Origin: Sphingobium sp. SCG-1
Lineage (GTDB): Bacteria; Pseudomonadota; Alphaproteobacteria; Sphingomonadales; Sphingomonadaceae
Direction: 5' to 3'
DNA: 64,000 bases
NCBI RefSeq assembly: GCF_002953135.1
Contig: NZ_CP026373.1
Span: forward strand, 172,977 to 236,976
The notes under the pieces are model-generated. The model saw only the letters and a program-made list of their open reading frames with translations. It was not told the origin of the DNA and searched no databases. Made by a program: the position numbers and the translations under genes. Within the stretch, counting starts at the first letter, position 1; the number at the start of each line of letters is the position of its first letter. This document shows, in pieces, positions 9,123 to 18,444 of the stretch.

Positions 9123-9221
9123 AATTCCGGGATCGGCTGATTTGAACCCCTTCCCCAGTCACCGGGGCGTAACAGTCCGTTGTTTCGAAACGGTCGCCGA
9201 ACTTGGTATCCGTGAATTAAA

Positions 9222-9674
9222 TCACCTGCAGACATCGGCGGCAGCGCAGATGAGGCTCGCCAAGACAGCATAGCGCGTCCCTTTTCCAGCCGCAACAATG
9301 GGAAGGAATAGACGAAGCCGCGTCTGCGCTATGCCGGCAACGATCGTGAGTGCATCACCGATGATCGGAAGCCAGGAAAACAATAGCGACCAAACGCCAA
9401 ATTTTGCAAACCACTGCTGTGGCCGCTGCAGCTTAGCGCCCACACGCGCCGGCGCCAGCAGCCCGGAAATTCCCTTCCCAAGATAATAGTTCAGAAGGGC
9501 GCCGGCCGTGTTGCCGGCGGTTGCAACGACAACGAGCGACCAGAGCGCATAATTCGTTCCAACAATGGCGGCGCCAAGCGTCATCTCCGATTGGGCCGGC
9601 AGGATTGTCGCCGCGACGAAGGAAACCGCAAAAATTCCTCCATAGACTGCCATCAGGCCAAGGACCTCGTTCAT
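9222..9674 (-). CDS. DedA/SNARE-associated (YqaA-like) membrane protein
   Basis: A 150-residue integral membrane protein with about four hydrophobic segments. The motif GNTAGALLNYYLGKGI followed by QQWFAKFGVWSLLFSWLPIIGDALTIVAG matches the SNARE-associated Golgi/DedA fold, in particular the short YqaA group, where a G-x(3)-P-loop-like re-entrant helix is expected. DedA proteins are linked to phospholipid flipping and envelope homeostasis. The gene lies between two transposon remnants, and no functional link to its neighbours is apparent. Confidence 0.75.
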   Translation of the reverse strand: MNEVLGLMAVYGGIFAVSFVAATILPAQSEMTLGAAIVGTNYALWSLVVVATAGNTAGALLNYYLGKGISGLLAPARVGAKLQRPQQWFAKFGVWSLLFSWLPIIGDALTIVAGIAQTRLRLFLPIVAAGKGTRYAVLASLICAAADVCR

Positions 9675-9830
9675 CTCGAGCCTTTACTCGGCATGGTTTG
9701 CCTATATGTCATGACTTGACCGCACCGCCCTGGCTTCAAGTACAACGCCGGACGGTGGGCCCGCTGCTCGCGCGGGAGCCAATATCGGGGCATCGATTTG
9801 GTCAAGTTCGATTTTCAGCTCGGAGGTGCG

Positions 9831-10364
9831 TCAGGGACGATCGTGCGACACATGGCGTGTCGCCGAACTTCCCCTGAAGGTGCCTTGCGGCATAGATTCT
9901 ACGGTCCTCGTTTGCGATTTTGGTGGTTTCCCATAGCCCAAGGCGCGGCACTCACGACTCAAGGTCTGGCGGCTGACAGCGATGCCAAATTCCTCAATCA
10001 ACCAAAGCCGGATGTCGGCGAGCCGCACTCTACCACGCTGAGAGCGTGGGTATCTGCCTTCCAGAATATGCTCGAGCGCTCTGCGGTGAGGGTGTGAGAG
10101 CAGTGGTCCAGGGCCTGGCTTCTTGGTCCCGGCAAGCCCGTCTGGCCCCTCACGATTGAATCGCATGACCCACTCGCGAATCGTCTGAACGATAACGCCG
10201 CCTTCCTTAGCAGCACGGGATCTCGACATTCCATCATAGATTCGCGCCAAGGTTATGAGCCGACGCACTTGCGTGGGATCGACGCTCTTTCCTGCCAATA
10301 TCCGCAGACGCTCCGCTGAATAATCTTTCCTCAACGGCACGGCTGCGGGCATTTCATTCTCCAA
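9831..10364 (-). pseudogene. N-terminal remnant of an IS630-type transposase
   Basis: A 177-residue frame with a double helix-turn-helix region (LITLARIYDGMSRSRAAKEGGV then TIREWVMRFNREGPDGL, and DIRLWLIEEFGIAVSRQTLSRECRALGYGKPPKS) as in the DNA-binding half of IS630/Tc1-mariner transposases. Family members are roughly twice as long and carry a DDE catalytic half, which is missing. No terminal repeats were identified, so it appears to be a broken remnant. A stand-alone regulator is unlikely but possible. Confidence 0.7.
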
Positions 10365-10520
10365 ACCGACGATGATGCTTCTGTTCGAGACTTGCAGGAG
10401 GTGGGACGCTGGTGAAGCAAGAGGTTAGGGACGCGTAAACGTAAAGTTGGCACGCCCAGATAAACGCAGGTGCGACGGGATCTCCGCCGCACCTGCCTCC
10501 TCAAATATGCTTGGCTCCGG

Positions 10521-11309
10521 TTAATCGCCGACGGCGCGGCGATAAAGGTGCCAGGTTGAGTAACCTAACACGGGAAGAACGACGGCCAGGCCCACAAAGA
10601 ATGTGAGCGCTCCAACTGCCAGAAGGCACGCCACGATACCGCCCCAAATAGCGATGGTGCGCGGATTCGCTCGCACGACCTTAAGCGATGTCCGAAGCGC
10701 GGTGGTCGCGCTCACGTCCCGGTCAACCAGCATCGGAAATGAGATGACGCTGATCGACAGAACGATCCCGGCGAAGCAGAATCCGAGGAAATTACCTAGG
10801 ACGATCAGTGTCCATCCCTCGGGCGTCGTCACGATGGATGTCAGAAATGCGCCGAACGTGTCCGGCAAAGCGTACCCCATGGTATTGGTGTAAAGTGCCG
10901 CTGCTGCTCCAAGCCAAGCGAGGAACAAGCACGCCAGCATCATCGTCAAAGTCGCAATGCTGCTTCTTGTTGGAAGATGAACGATATCAAAGAAATGCCC
11001 CCAACCAGGCTCATCTCCCGACTCGCGACGCTTTGCCATCTCATAGAAACCAGTCGCGATCGCTGGCCCAAGGAGCGACATTCCGGCCACCAGCGGGAAG
11101 AGTACCTGAAATAGGTCTCCACGAATCGCGACCGTCGCAACCAGGAGGATTACAACAGGATAGAATAAGCCTACGAAGACCAGCTCGCCGCGGTTTTCGG
11201 TGAAGTCGTGCCACCCATCTCTAAGAGACGCCATCAAGTCCTTTGTCGATAAGAGACGCGTCGTTGGCAACTCGTCAATAATAACCGGTGCTATTGCTGC
11301 TAGCGCCAT
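10521..11309 (-). CDS. DUF2189 integral membrane protein
   Basis: A 262-residue protein with about six hydrophobic segments. The features LFPLVAGMSLLGPAIATGFYEMAKRRESGDEPGW and the closing LPVLGYSTWHLYRRAV fit the DUF2189 family of predicted inner-membrane proteins of unknown function. The ATG at 11309 is chosen because GGAGG lies five bases before it; an ATG at 11321 overlaps that ribosome site. Neighbours give no functional clue. Confidence 0.75.
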   Translation of the reverse strand: MALAAIAPVIIDELPTTRLLSTKDLMASLRDGWHDFTENRGELVFVGLFYPVVILLVATVAIRGDLFQVLFPLVAGMSLLGPAIATGFYEMAKRRESGDEPGWGHFFDIVHLPTRSSIATLTMMLACLFLAWLGAAAALYTNTMGYALPDTFGAFLTSIVTTPEGWTLIVLGNFLGFCFAGIVLSISVISFPMLVDRDVSATTALRTSLKVVRANPRTIAIWGGIVACLLAVGALTFFVGLAVVLPVLGYSTWHLYRRAVGD

Positions 11310-11992
11310 GGCATCCTCCATAAGCTGTCCGGTCCCGGTCGCGCATTACTGCCGACTCTGGCAAAACCCACGCCGAGAATTCTGCGTCACATTCACAGCA
11401 ACGTCTATGAGACCAAGGTGCAATGTTCATCGGGTCATGGCGAGAGAAGAGTGTTTTGGAACCCCATCAAAGAGAGCGCGGCTGACACGCTCGCCGAACG
11501 CACCGCGAGCGCCACCATGCGAGCCGACCAGTTGCGCTTGTGGGACGCATCGATGGCCTCAGTCCTCTCATCCACGGCGCGACAAATGAGAGCTCCGTCC
11601 TCTTGGCTTGCAGACCGCCGCGGCACGCTGACGCAACGGACAGCGCACAATTCGAAACCCCTGTCTCGACCATCCGCTATGGCGGAAATTGTGCCCGCCC
11701 TGCGAGTGTCTAAAATTCGCCGCTTCGCCTCAGGGCCATCGACGTGACAGTCGGAAGGCTGTGGAAACGCGCTGGACGTTCCGATCGAACGGCGTGGAGC
11801 CCCGCTTGGTTGAAGGCAATTGTATGTTCTGGTCGAGGCTCCGCCTTGAAGCGTCGCGCGCATTGCGAAGAGTGAAAGCAGTCAGTCTATTTATCCGCTT
11901 GGCGCAAGCACCGGCAGCACCTTGCAATTCCTGGACTGCCACAGGAAATTGCGGAATGTCATTCGCGCTCCTGCCGTAGTGACCGCGCAGGT
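11310..11992. other. Intergenic stretch with no recognisable gene
   Basis: About 680 bases. Overlapping frames exist on both strands (for example 11418-11747 plus and 11435-11863 minus), but neither shows a family motif. This may be degenerated mobile DNA or non-coding sequence. No tRNA-like or strong hairpin structure was noticed. Confidence 0.35.
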
Positions 11993-12316
11993 TCAGAAGG
12001 TGAACGACTCTTCTTCGGCTATCAATATTATTGGCGGGCCCCCGCTAGAAATCGCGGCCGCGTGCGCTAGCGTCTGCTTGCCCCCTTCGGACTCGGCGCA
12101 AGCTTCGAGGGCCTCCATCGAGGGGAAGTGCACTTCTGCAATTCTGTAATAGGGCGCCTCTCCGGCGGGAGCTCCGAGCACCTTGGTGGCAACGATTTTC
12201 GTTTTCCCCGCCAATCGCTGAACCGCCATTGGAACATGCTCGTTCACATAGGCAGCTTCGAACGTCTCGACGTCGGTCGGGGTCGGATAGATGACAATCA
12301 GCTTCACGCCGCTCAT
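11993..12316 (-). CDS. EthD-domain small protein
   Basis: A 107-residue protein. The motif KLIVIYPTPTDVETFEAAYVNEHVPMA matches the dimeric alpha/beta-barrel EthD family, in which an N-terminal strand is followed by F-x(3)-Y-x(3)-H-x-P. EthD-like proteins accompany oxidation pathways for ethers and other xenobiotics but their biochemical role is not settled. It shares strand with the OmpW/AlkL-like gene upstream, 39 bases away, so the two probably form one transcript. GGAGATC precedes the ATG. Confidence 0.8.
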   Translation of the reverse strand: MSGVKLIVIYPTPTDVETFEAAYVNEHVPMAVQRLAGKTKIVATKVLGAPAGEAPYYRIAEVHFPSMEALEACAESEGGKQTLAHAAAISSGGPPIILIAEEESFTF

Positions 12317-12355
12317 AATAGATCTCCGTTATTCGTACTTGGTCTTTGGGTCGTG

Positions 12356-13177
12356 TTAGAACCGGTAGCCGATGCCCACGCTCAAAAGCCAGGGGCTGAG
12401 CTTGACGTTTTTGCCGAGCAAAGATGCACCGGCAAAGCCGCGATCGAACAGATCATATTTGATATCGGGCTCCACCTTCATATATTTCGCGTCCACATTC
12501 GCGTACCAGCGCCCCGAGGTGCCGAGTGCGACATCCATGCCTGCCTGCACGGTAAAACCCAAAGTGTCTTTTATGTGAAGATTACGCGCAAAAGGGGCAA
12601 GACCTGGTCCGGTCTTGTCGCCGAAAAATACAGCATATGTGGGTCCTGCACCAACATACGGCTTAAACCCTGGGATAGGCTCAAGATGATACTGAAGAAG
12701 GACTGTGAATGGTAAGGCATACGACTTGGCAATAACGGGGCCGTTCTGCCCAACACCGGTGAGTACATCGCCGAGAGGCCCAACGGCCTTGATCGTGTGC
12801 TTGGTCAAGCAGCAGATCGTCTCGAGCGCAATGTGATCCGTTACGAAGTAGGAAAGATCGATTTCCGGCAGCACCCGGTTGGAGATGCTGAGGCTATCAT
12901 TTGGAAGCGGCAACGTGGTTCCCGAAAGACCCAGCGCACCAGCGGTCGCTGCAGGCACGTTATCGACCCGCGCGGACTTCACGCCACTGCTCGTAATAAT
13001 GGCTGTGGCCCGCAAACGCACCAGCCACGAGCCCTTCCAACCACTGCTGTGCGAGGCCTGACTTGCAGCGTGTTCGGGTTGCTGTGCTGGCGCCTCCTCA
13101 GCTCGGGCTACGCCCGCGAAACTTCCTGCCATCAGTGCAGCGATTGCAATACGACTTACGGCGTTTGTGCGGTTCAT
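12356..13177 (-). CDS. OmpW/AlkL-family outer membrane porin
   Basis: A 273-residue protein with signal peptide (AGSFAGVARA), an LRATAII strand at the mature start, PEIDLSYFVTDHIALE, FKPYVGAGPTYAVFF and a terminal aromatic ...SVGIGYRF, the signature of an eight-stranded OmpW barrel. The AlkL branch of this family moves alkanes and other hydrophobic molecules into the outer leaflet. With an alkane-type monooxygenase operon in the same window, an alkane-uptake role is reasonable, though OmpW proteins also serve other purposes. Confidence 0.85.
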   Translation of the reverse strand: MNRTNAVSRIAIAALMAGSFAGVARAEEAPAQQPEHAASQASHSSGWKGSWLVRLRATAIITSSGVKSARVDNVPAATAGALGLSGTTLPLPNDSLSISNRVLPEIDLSYFVTDHIALETICCLTKHTIKAVGPLGDVLTGVGQNGPVIAKSYALPFTVLLQYHLEPIPGFKPYVGAGPTYAVFFGDKTGPGLAPFARNLHIKDTLGFTVQAGMDVALGTSGRWYANVDAKYMKVEPDIKYDLFDRGFAGASLLGKNVKLSPWLLSVGIGYRF

Positions 13178-13592
13178 GGCTCACTCCCCTCTTCGTTCTC
13201 GCCCGATCCGAGCGACGTCCTTATGAACATTGAGATGCATGGTGGCGGCAGTGCGTGCGCCTGTCGATGGCACTAAGGTCGCATGGCGTTGAGACAGGCG
13301 GGTCCGCCGAAACGCGAAAAACACCCATTTTGGCGGGTTGTGGGCCAAGTGCCGCCTGGCTGCACTATATGGAGATGATGTCAAGTTAGGCTTTGGAATG
13401 AGAATAGTGAGTGCGCCGTAAATGTGGTTATGCCACGAAAGCTGCTGTCTGCTGTCTGCTGCCGAACGCGAGTAGATCGTGGGCGGCACATTGGCATCGA
13501 TCGCAAAGTCGATCCGACCAAGGCGCCAGAGCCAAAATACTTGGCACTTTAGTATCATTGCCAGCGTTGACGAATGCTGTTTCTCCTCAGTA
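13178..13592. promoter_or_regulatory. Divergent intergenic region between the OmpW-like and DUF2946 genes
   Basis: About 415 bases between two genes pointing away from each other, so it should hold both promoters. A minus-strand frame across it (13181-13708) has no family features. I could not identify clear -35/-10 pairs or a TGTACCAAAG element here. Confidence 0.4.
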
Positions 13593-14024
13593 ATGGGGAC
13601 ACCATCAGCCGCCTTTCGAGAGATGGGGAACGCATGCGCGTTCGCACTGCTGATCTGTGCACTTTTCGTACGCGTGCTTGTCCCCGCCGGCTGGATGCCG
13701 AGTCCCAACGAACGACTAACGCTGGTTCCGTGTTTCGGAATGGCGGTACACGCGCCTGAACATCGTACGGCCGACCAACCGCCGATGCACCATATAATGG
13801 GCGCAATTGGACATGACCATCATTCGCCCTTGCCCTCCAAAACCGATAGTCTGTGCGGTTTTGCCAGCCTCCATGCGCCAGTTGCTATCGCGGAATCCGT
13901 GGGTCCGGCAGCTGATGGTCTCGTCATTGCATCCATCACGATTGTTCCACCCTCCTACCGTGGAACTTATTCTCGCCTCGCGGCCCCCCCTCCCCCATCC
14001 ACCGGTCCCCCAGCGTCCGTCTGA
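13593..14024 (+). CDS. DUF2946 family exported protein, His-rich
   Basis: A 143-residue protein with an N-terminal hydrophobic segment (FALLICALFVRVLVPAGWMP) typical of DUF2946, then a His-rich part (HAPEHRTADQPPMHHIMG, HDHHSP) and a Cys in SLCGFASLH. DUF2946 genes are commonly found beside TonB receptors and PepSY proteins in metal-acquisition clusters, as here. A periplasmic metal-binding role, perhaps for copper, is inferred. The C-terminal low-complexity PPPPSTGPPASV tail is unremarkable. Confidence 0.7.
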   Translation: MGTPSAAFREMGNACAFALLICALFVRVLVPAGWMPSPNERLTLVPCFGMAVHAPEHRTADQPPMHHIMGAIGHDHHSPLPSKTDSLCGFASLHAPVAIAESVGPAADGLVIASITIVPPSYRGTYSRLAAPPPPSTGPPASV

Positions 14025-14105
14025 GTAGTGAAGCGCTGGCTTTGTTTGGCACAGAATTGAGGAGTGCGGACGCACGCGTGAGCGCGATGGTCCGGGGAGA
14101 GAATC

Positions 14106-16115
14106 ATGAAGAAGAAAAATCTTGCGCTCGCGGGCGCTAGCATAGTCGTTGGTGCGTTAGGGAATGGCTCCGCCGCTCTAGCGCAGGCGTCGTCCGAGCG
14201 GACGGACATTATCGTTACTGCGCAGCGTATTGCAGAAGCTCAGGAGGAAATCGACAAGCGACCAGGTGGGGCCTCCATCGTTGAAGCCGACGTGTTCAGG
14301 AATAAGGTTGCGATATCGCTTAAGGACGCGCTGGCCTTCTCTGCCGGCGTCTATACCCAACCACGCTTCGGACAGGAGGTTCGGCTTTCAATTCGGGGCT
14401 CCGGGATCAGCAGGGGTTTCCACATGCGCGGGCTAACCCTGCTGCAGGACGGCGTGACGATAAACCAAGCAGACGACAATGGCGATTTTCAGGAACTTGA
14501 TCCGCAGGTGTTCGAGCGGATCGAAATCTATCGCGGTGGAAATGCGCTCCGCTTCGGAGGCTCGACACTAGGCGGGGCGATCAACGCTATAACTCCAACT
14601 GGGCGCTCTGCATCCGGGGTTGAACTGAGATTGGATGGCGGCAGTTTCGCGACGGTTCGCGGAAAATTGGGCGCTGGCTTCAACACTGAGAGAGGCGACG
14701 CCTACCTGGCGCTGACAGCTGACAAGGGAGATGGCGATCGCCAACATGCCAAGCGCGATGCGTTGCGCTTCAACAGCAATGTCGGCCTGAAGATAAGCGA
14801 CGATGTCGAGACCCGCTTCTATGCAACGCTCAGTCACATCAATCAGGATTTGCCTGGATCGCTGACCCGCGAACAGGCAATTCATACACCCGGTATCTCG
14901 CTCCCCAACAATATAGCCATGGATCAGGAACGCGACATCGATTCCGTCCGGGTTCAAAACCACACGACGATCACAATTGGTCCCGACCAAACCCTTACAT
15001 TTGGCGGTTTCTTCAACGCAAAGGAGCTATTCCATCCGATTTTTCAAGTGATCGACCAAAAATCTGTGGATCGCGGATTATTTGCAAGCCTGGATTTGGG
15101 AGGTCACGTTGCAGGAATCCCTTGGGCGCTCACCTTCGGCAGCCAGGCACGATTTGGCAAGGTGCGAGCGCGACAATATACCAGTGTGTCCGGATCGCGC
15201 GACCTGCTTGTAGCCGATGCGACGCAGACCGCACGGACAATCAACACGTTTGCCGAGCTTCGCGTGAATCCGCTGTCCAAGCTAACTGTTGTGCTGGGAA
15301 CCGTCCTGACGAACGGACGACGCGCCGTGGACAATCGCCTTCTGCCAATTAACAGCGACGCCGTCGCCTATACCCGGCTGGCGCCAAAGTTCGGTTTGCT
15401 CTGGTCCCCTTTGGGAAATGTTCAGGTTTTCGCCAATTACAGCCGGTCTGTAGAGTTGCCGGGATTTGGAGAACTGATCCAACAACCGGTAGTTGGCTTT
15501 GTTGCACTCAAGGCCCAGCGCGCGTGGACTGCCGAGCTAGGCACGCGCGGACATATCGGGATCGCGTCCTGGGATGTTAGTTTGTATCGCGCCGACTTGC
15601 GGGGCGAACTCCTGCAATTTACCGTTGATCCCAACATTCCTGCATCGACGTTCAACTCGGGTCGAACACGTCACCAGGGGATCGAAGCGTCTCTCACTCT
15701 AAGACCTTTCTCTTGGATGCGGCTCAGGCAGGTATATCAGCATAATGATTTTCAGTTTCGGGCGGACACAAAGTACGGCAACAACGCCCTGCCGGTCGTG
15801 CCGAAGGATCAGTATCGGGCCGAACTACGGCTGGGGACTGACACAGTCGGTCTCTCGCCAAGTGTAGAGTGGACGCCGAGGGGCGCTTGGGCTGATTATA
15901 CCAACAGCAGTCGGACGCCCGGATACGTGACATTGGGGCTTGGAACCCAGATTGCACTTTCCAAAGGGCTGACACTTTTCGTCGACGCGCGGAATTTGAC
16001 CGACAAAAAGGGGATTGGCGACATCTCAGCGACGATCAATGCGACGCCAAATTCCGTCATCTATTATCCGCTGGAGCGCAGGTCCGTCTATGGGGGCGTT
16101 CGTGCCACTTTTTGA
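14106..16115 (+). CDS. TonB-dependent outer membrane receptor (metal-acquisition cluster)
   Basis: A 669-residue receptor with signal peptide, a TonB-box-like DIIVTAQR near residue 36, a plug domain (LKDALAFSAGVYTQPRFGQEVRLSIRGSG, IEIYRGGNALRFGGSTLGGAINAITPTG) and a beta barrel ending ...VYGGVRATF. It follows a DUF2946 gene and precedes a PepSY membrane protein. That arrangement is typical of uptake of a metal or metallophore with cytoplasmic-membrane reduction. The substrate (copper, iron or a chelate) cannot be decided from sequence. Confidence 0.85.
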   Translation: MKKKNLALAGASIVVGALGNGSAALAQASSERTDIIVTAQRIAEAQEEIDKRPGGASIVEADVFRNKVAISLKDALAFSAGVYTQPRFGQEVRLSIRGSGISRGFHMRGLTLLQDGVTINQADDNGDFQELDPQVFERIEIYRGGNALRFGGSTLGGAINAITPTGRSASGVELRLDGGSFATVRGKLGAGFNTERGDAYLALTADKGDGDRQHAKRDALRFNSNVGLKISDDVETRFYATLSHINQDLPGSLTREQAIHTPGISLPNNIAMDQERDIDSVRVQNHTTITIGPDQTLTFGGFFNAKELFHPIFQVIDQKSVDRGLFASLDLGGHVAGIPWALTFGSQARFGKVRARQYTSVSGSRDLLVADATQTARTINTFAELRVNPLSKLTVVLGTVLTNGRRAVDNRLLPINSDAVAYTRLAPKFGLLWSPLGNVQVFANYSRSVELPGFGELIQQPVVGFVALKAQRAWTAELGTRGHIGIASWDVSLYRADLRGELLQFTVDPNIPASTFNSGRTRHQGIEASLTLRPFSWMRLRQVYQHNDFQFRADTKYGNNALPVVPKDQYRAELRLGTDTVGLSPSVEWTPRGAWADYTNSSRTPGYVTLGLGTQIALSKGLTLFVDARNLTDKKGIGDISATINATPNSVIYYPLERRSVYGGVRATF

Positions 16116-16316
16116 CCGTGGAGGACCGGGCGTTCTGCCCGCGTGTGCGCGGGCAACGGCCATGGCACGCCTAACCTCAACTTCGGAAGCCTGTCTGGGG
16201 CAGCTATCACGGGTTCGGATCCGAACGGCTGGCTCCGGTTGGAGCTTTGCGGTCCTCGAGGTACGCCGTGAGGCTCGGGACTCGCCAGGTTTCTGTCTCT
16301 CAGCGAGGCCTCTGCC

Positions 16317-17666
16317 ATGACCGTATTAAGAAAAATGGGAACCCAACGGACAGGGAGTGATGGGCACACCGCGTTTTACGGCGCCGTTTGGCGCTGGCAT
16401 TTCTACGCCGGCCTAGCCGTTCTGCCGATCTTGCTATGGCTAGCGGTTACCGGAAGTCTGTACCTCTACAAGCCGGAGTTGGAAGCTTGGATTTATCGGG
16501 ACTGGTCCGAAGTCCCTCCGGCCGGCGCCGCGATGGCGCTTGGCGCACTAGTCGAGAAGGTCGACCGACAGTCAGGGCTTCACACCGTGCAGATCGCTCG
16601 GCCGGTGTCGGCCAGTGAAAGCTGGCGGTTCAAACTCGCCGATGCGCACGGCGGATCACACCTTGCGTTTGTGAACCCGTATGACGGCACGATCCTTGGT
16701 GTAACGAGCGACGGTGGGGCAATGCAGACCGTTCGAGAGTTGCACAGCCTGATCATCACTGGAAAGATCGGCAATATGGTCGTTGAATTGTGTGCGGGTT
16801 GGGCGGTCATCTTGATACTGAGTGGCTTATATTTATGGTGGCCAAGAAAGGGTAGCTTGATCGTGGGTTTACGACGGCCCTTGGCAGGACGCCGCGTCTG
16901 GCGGGACGTCCACGCCTCGGTTGGGCTGCTGTCTTCCTCGGTCATATTGTTTCTCGCACTGACGGGCATGCCATGGACGGGCGTCGCTGGAAACGCGCTG
17001 CAAAACTATGTCGCCGCTCATGGTTTCGGTCGACCTCCCCGCCCGGTAAGCGGCGGGAAAGAGGCCGAACACGAGGGACACGGAAATGCGCTGAGCCGGG
17101 CATCGCTGCCTTGGTCGTTGCAAATGGCGCCGCCTCCCCATGTCGCCGGTGACGATCACATGGGACCCGATCATATTGTCCATATTGCAGCTGCGCGCGG
17201 ATTGGCCGCACCATGGGTATTGAGCCTTCCCAAATCGGGCGAGCCCTATGTCGTTTCATTTGTCGCGCGCAAAGCGGAGGACGCGCACATATTGTTTATC
17301 GACGGCACTAAGGGACAGGTTCTTCAAGAGGTCCGATATGATGATTTCGGCTCTGGTGCGCGTATTATCGAGTGGGGGATCGCGACACACCAGGGGATCG
17401 AATACGGCGAGCCCAATCGGGTGGTCATGCTGCTGGGCTGTTTAGCGACGGCGATCCTCTGCCTCACGGCTCCTATTCTATGGTGGAAGCGTCGCCTAGG
17501 GGGCAGGTTGCGTCCTCCCCCTCGGGCCAGGACGTCGGACGAAGCCCGCACCGTAGCCATCGTGATGATCGCCATCGGCATACTCCTACCGCTCACCGGT
17601 CTCTCCATGGTGGCGATACTTGCTATAGAGTTTGCCGGCAAGAAGCTGCGGGCCGCCGCCAGCTAG
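16317..17666 (+). CDS. PepSY-associated transmembrane protein (possible metal or siderophore reductase)
   Basis: A 449-residue inner-membrane protein. The start FYGAVWRWHFYAGLAVLPILLWLAVTGSLYLYKPELE is the classic first helix of PepSY_TM proteins. More helices lie near residues 145-175 (VVELCAGWAVILILSGLYLWWPRK), 195-220, 375-395 and 415-440. Conserved His residues (WHFYAG, ELHSLIITG, DVHASVGL, THQGIEYGE) are placed as in haem- or metal-binding helices of this family. It probably reduces or releases the cargo brought in by the upstream TonB receptor. A strong bidirectional hairpin follows. Confidence 0.8.
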   Translation: MTVLRKMGTQRTGSDGHTAFYGAVWRWHFYAGLAVLPILLWLAVTGSLYLYKPELEAWIYRDWSEVPPAGAAMALGALVEKVDRQSGLHTVQIARPVSASESWRFKLADAHGGSHLAFVNPYDGTILGVTSDGGAMQTVRELHSLIITGKIGNMVVELCAGWAVILILSGLYLWWPRKGSLIVGLRRPLAGRRVWRDVHASVGLLSSSVILFLALTGMPWTGVAGNALQNYVAAHGFGRPPRPVSGGKEAEHEGHGNALSRASLPWSLQMAPPPHVAGDDHMGPDHIVHIAAARGLAAPWVLSLPKSGEPYVVSFVARKAEDAHILFIDGTKGQVLQEVRYDDFGSGARIIEWGIATHQGIEYGEPNRVVMLLGCLATAILCLTAPILWWKRRLGGRLRPPPRARTSDEARTVAIVMIAIGILLPLTGLSMVAILAIEFAGKKLRAAAS

Positions 17667-17706
17667 CGGCGGCCCGCTGAAAGTCCGTTTTTAAAGCAAA
17701 ATAACG

Positions 17707-17740
17707 AAGCTGCGGCCCCTTCAAAGGGCCGCAGCTTTTA
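17707..17740. terminator. Bidirectional rho-independent terminator
   Basis: Twelve-base-pair stem (AAGCTGCGGCCC / GGGCCGCAGCTT) with a seven-base loop and T-rich flank. It lies between the convergent PepSY and pseudoazurin genes and could serve both. Confidence 0.85.
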
Positions 17741-17803
17741 TCTAGCGGCTGACGGTCAGCAAGACATTAATAACTTGCCGTTCGGACTGGAGTAGCCCGG
17801 CAC

Positions 17804-18256
17804 TTACTTCACGCTTGGCCAAAGCCCGCTCATACGCTTTTGCGCCAGGCCAGGAAGCTTTGCGGCTTTCGCCGCGGCAAGATTGCTCGGCTTCGACCCG
17901 ACCTGCACCAGTGCCACCATTCCCATCGAGTAGTGCGGCTTGCATTTAAATCCATAGACTCCGCCCTTTTCGAACTTGACAACAAGTTCCTGGTTCATCT
18001 TACCCGCGACAGGCGTCGCACCCGTTGGGAGAATCTCCGGCATCGACTCAACGTTGTGGCTCTTGTCAGTTGGGACAAATCTTATGCTGTCACCGACACC
18101 AACTTTCACGAACGCCGGCTCAAACACCATCATACCGGCCGCGCCCTGGTTCTTCATCTGGATCACCACTTCCTTGGCCATAGCGGGCGCGCTCGCCGCG
18201 ATTCCGAGTGCTCCGGCAACCAGATAAGTGTAGAGTTTCATACGCAAATCAACCAT
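17804..18256 (-). CDS. Pseudoazurin (type 1 blue copper protein)
   Basis: A 150-residue periplasmic electron carrier. A signal peptide (GALGIAASAPAMA) precedes a cupredoxin domain with His in DKSHNVE and the cluster GFKCKPHYSMGM, giving the His-Cys-His-Met copper site of pseudoazurin. The ATG at 18256 has GGAGAGG seven bases upstream; an internal ATG at 18241 is less well placed. Pseudoazurins shuttle electrons between periplasmic dehydrogenases, cytochromes and reductases. Here it could accept electrons from the PQQ dehydrogenase chain. Its promoter region is shared with the aldehyde dehydrogenase gene and contains the TGTACCAAAG element 84 bases upstream. Confidence 0.9.
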   Translation of the reverse strand: MVDLRMKLYTYLVAGALGIAASAPAMAKEVVIQMKNQGAAGMMVFEPAFVKVGVGDSIRFVPTDKSHNVESMPEILPTGATPVAGKMNQELVVKFEKGGVYGFKCKPHYSMGMVALVQVGSKPSNLAAAKAAKLPGLAQKRMSGLWPSVK

Positions 18257-18339
18257 TTAGCTATCCTCTCCCGCTGTCATTCAGTCAGACACGCAGTTCC
18301 CCTGTCGCCTGATAAGACCGGATCGGAGGCCTGCTCGGC

Positions 18340-18356
18340 AATTGGCCTTTGGTACA
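18340..18356 (-). promoter_or_regulatory. Copy 1 of the shared TGTACCAAAG element
   Basis: On the minus strand it reads TGTACCAAAGGCCAATT. It lies between divergent genes, 84 bases before pseudoazurin (minus) and 89 bases before the aldehyde dehydrogenase start (plus). Near-identical copies lie at 30650-30666 and 44126-44142. Confidence 0.55.
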
Positions 18357-18444
18357 ATGGCGCGTGGCGACACTAAGTGGGACAACAATTAGGCAATCTC
18401 AGAGATACACGCCGTTCGAGACGTGGACATGCCAGGAGGGCCTT

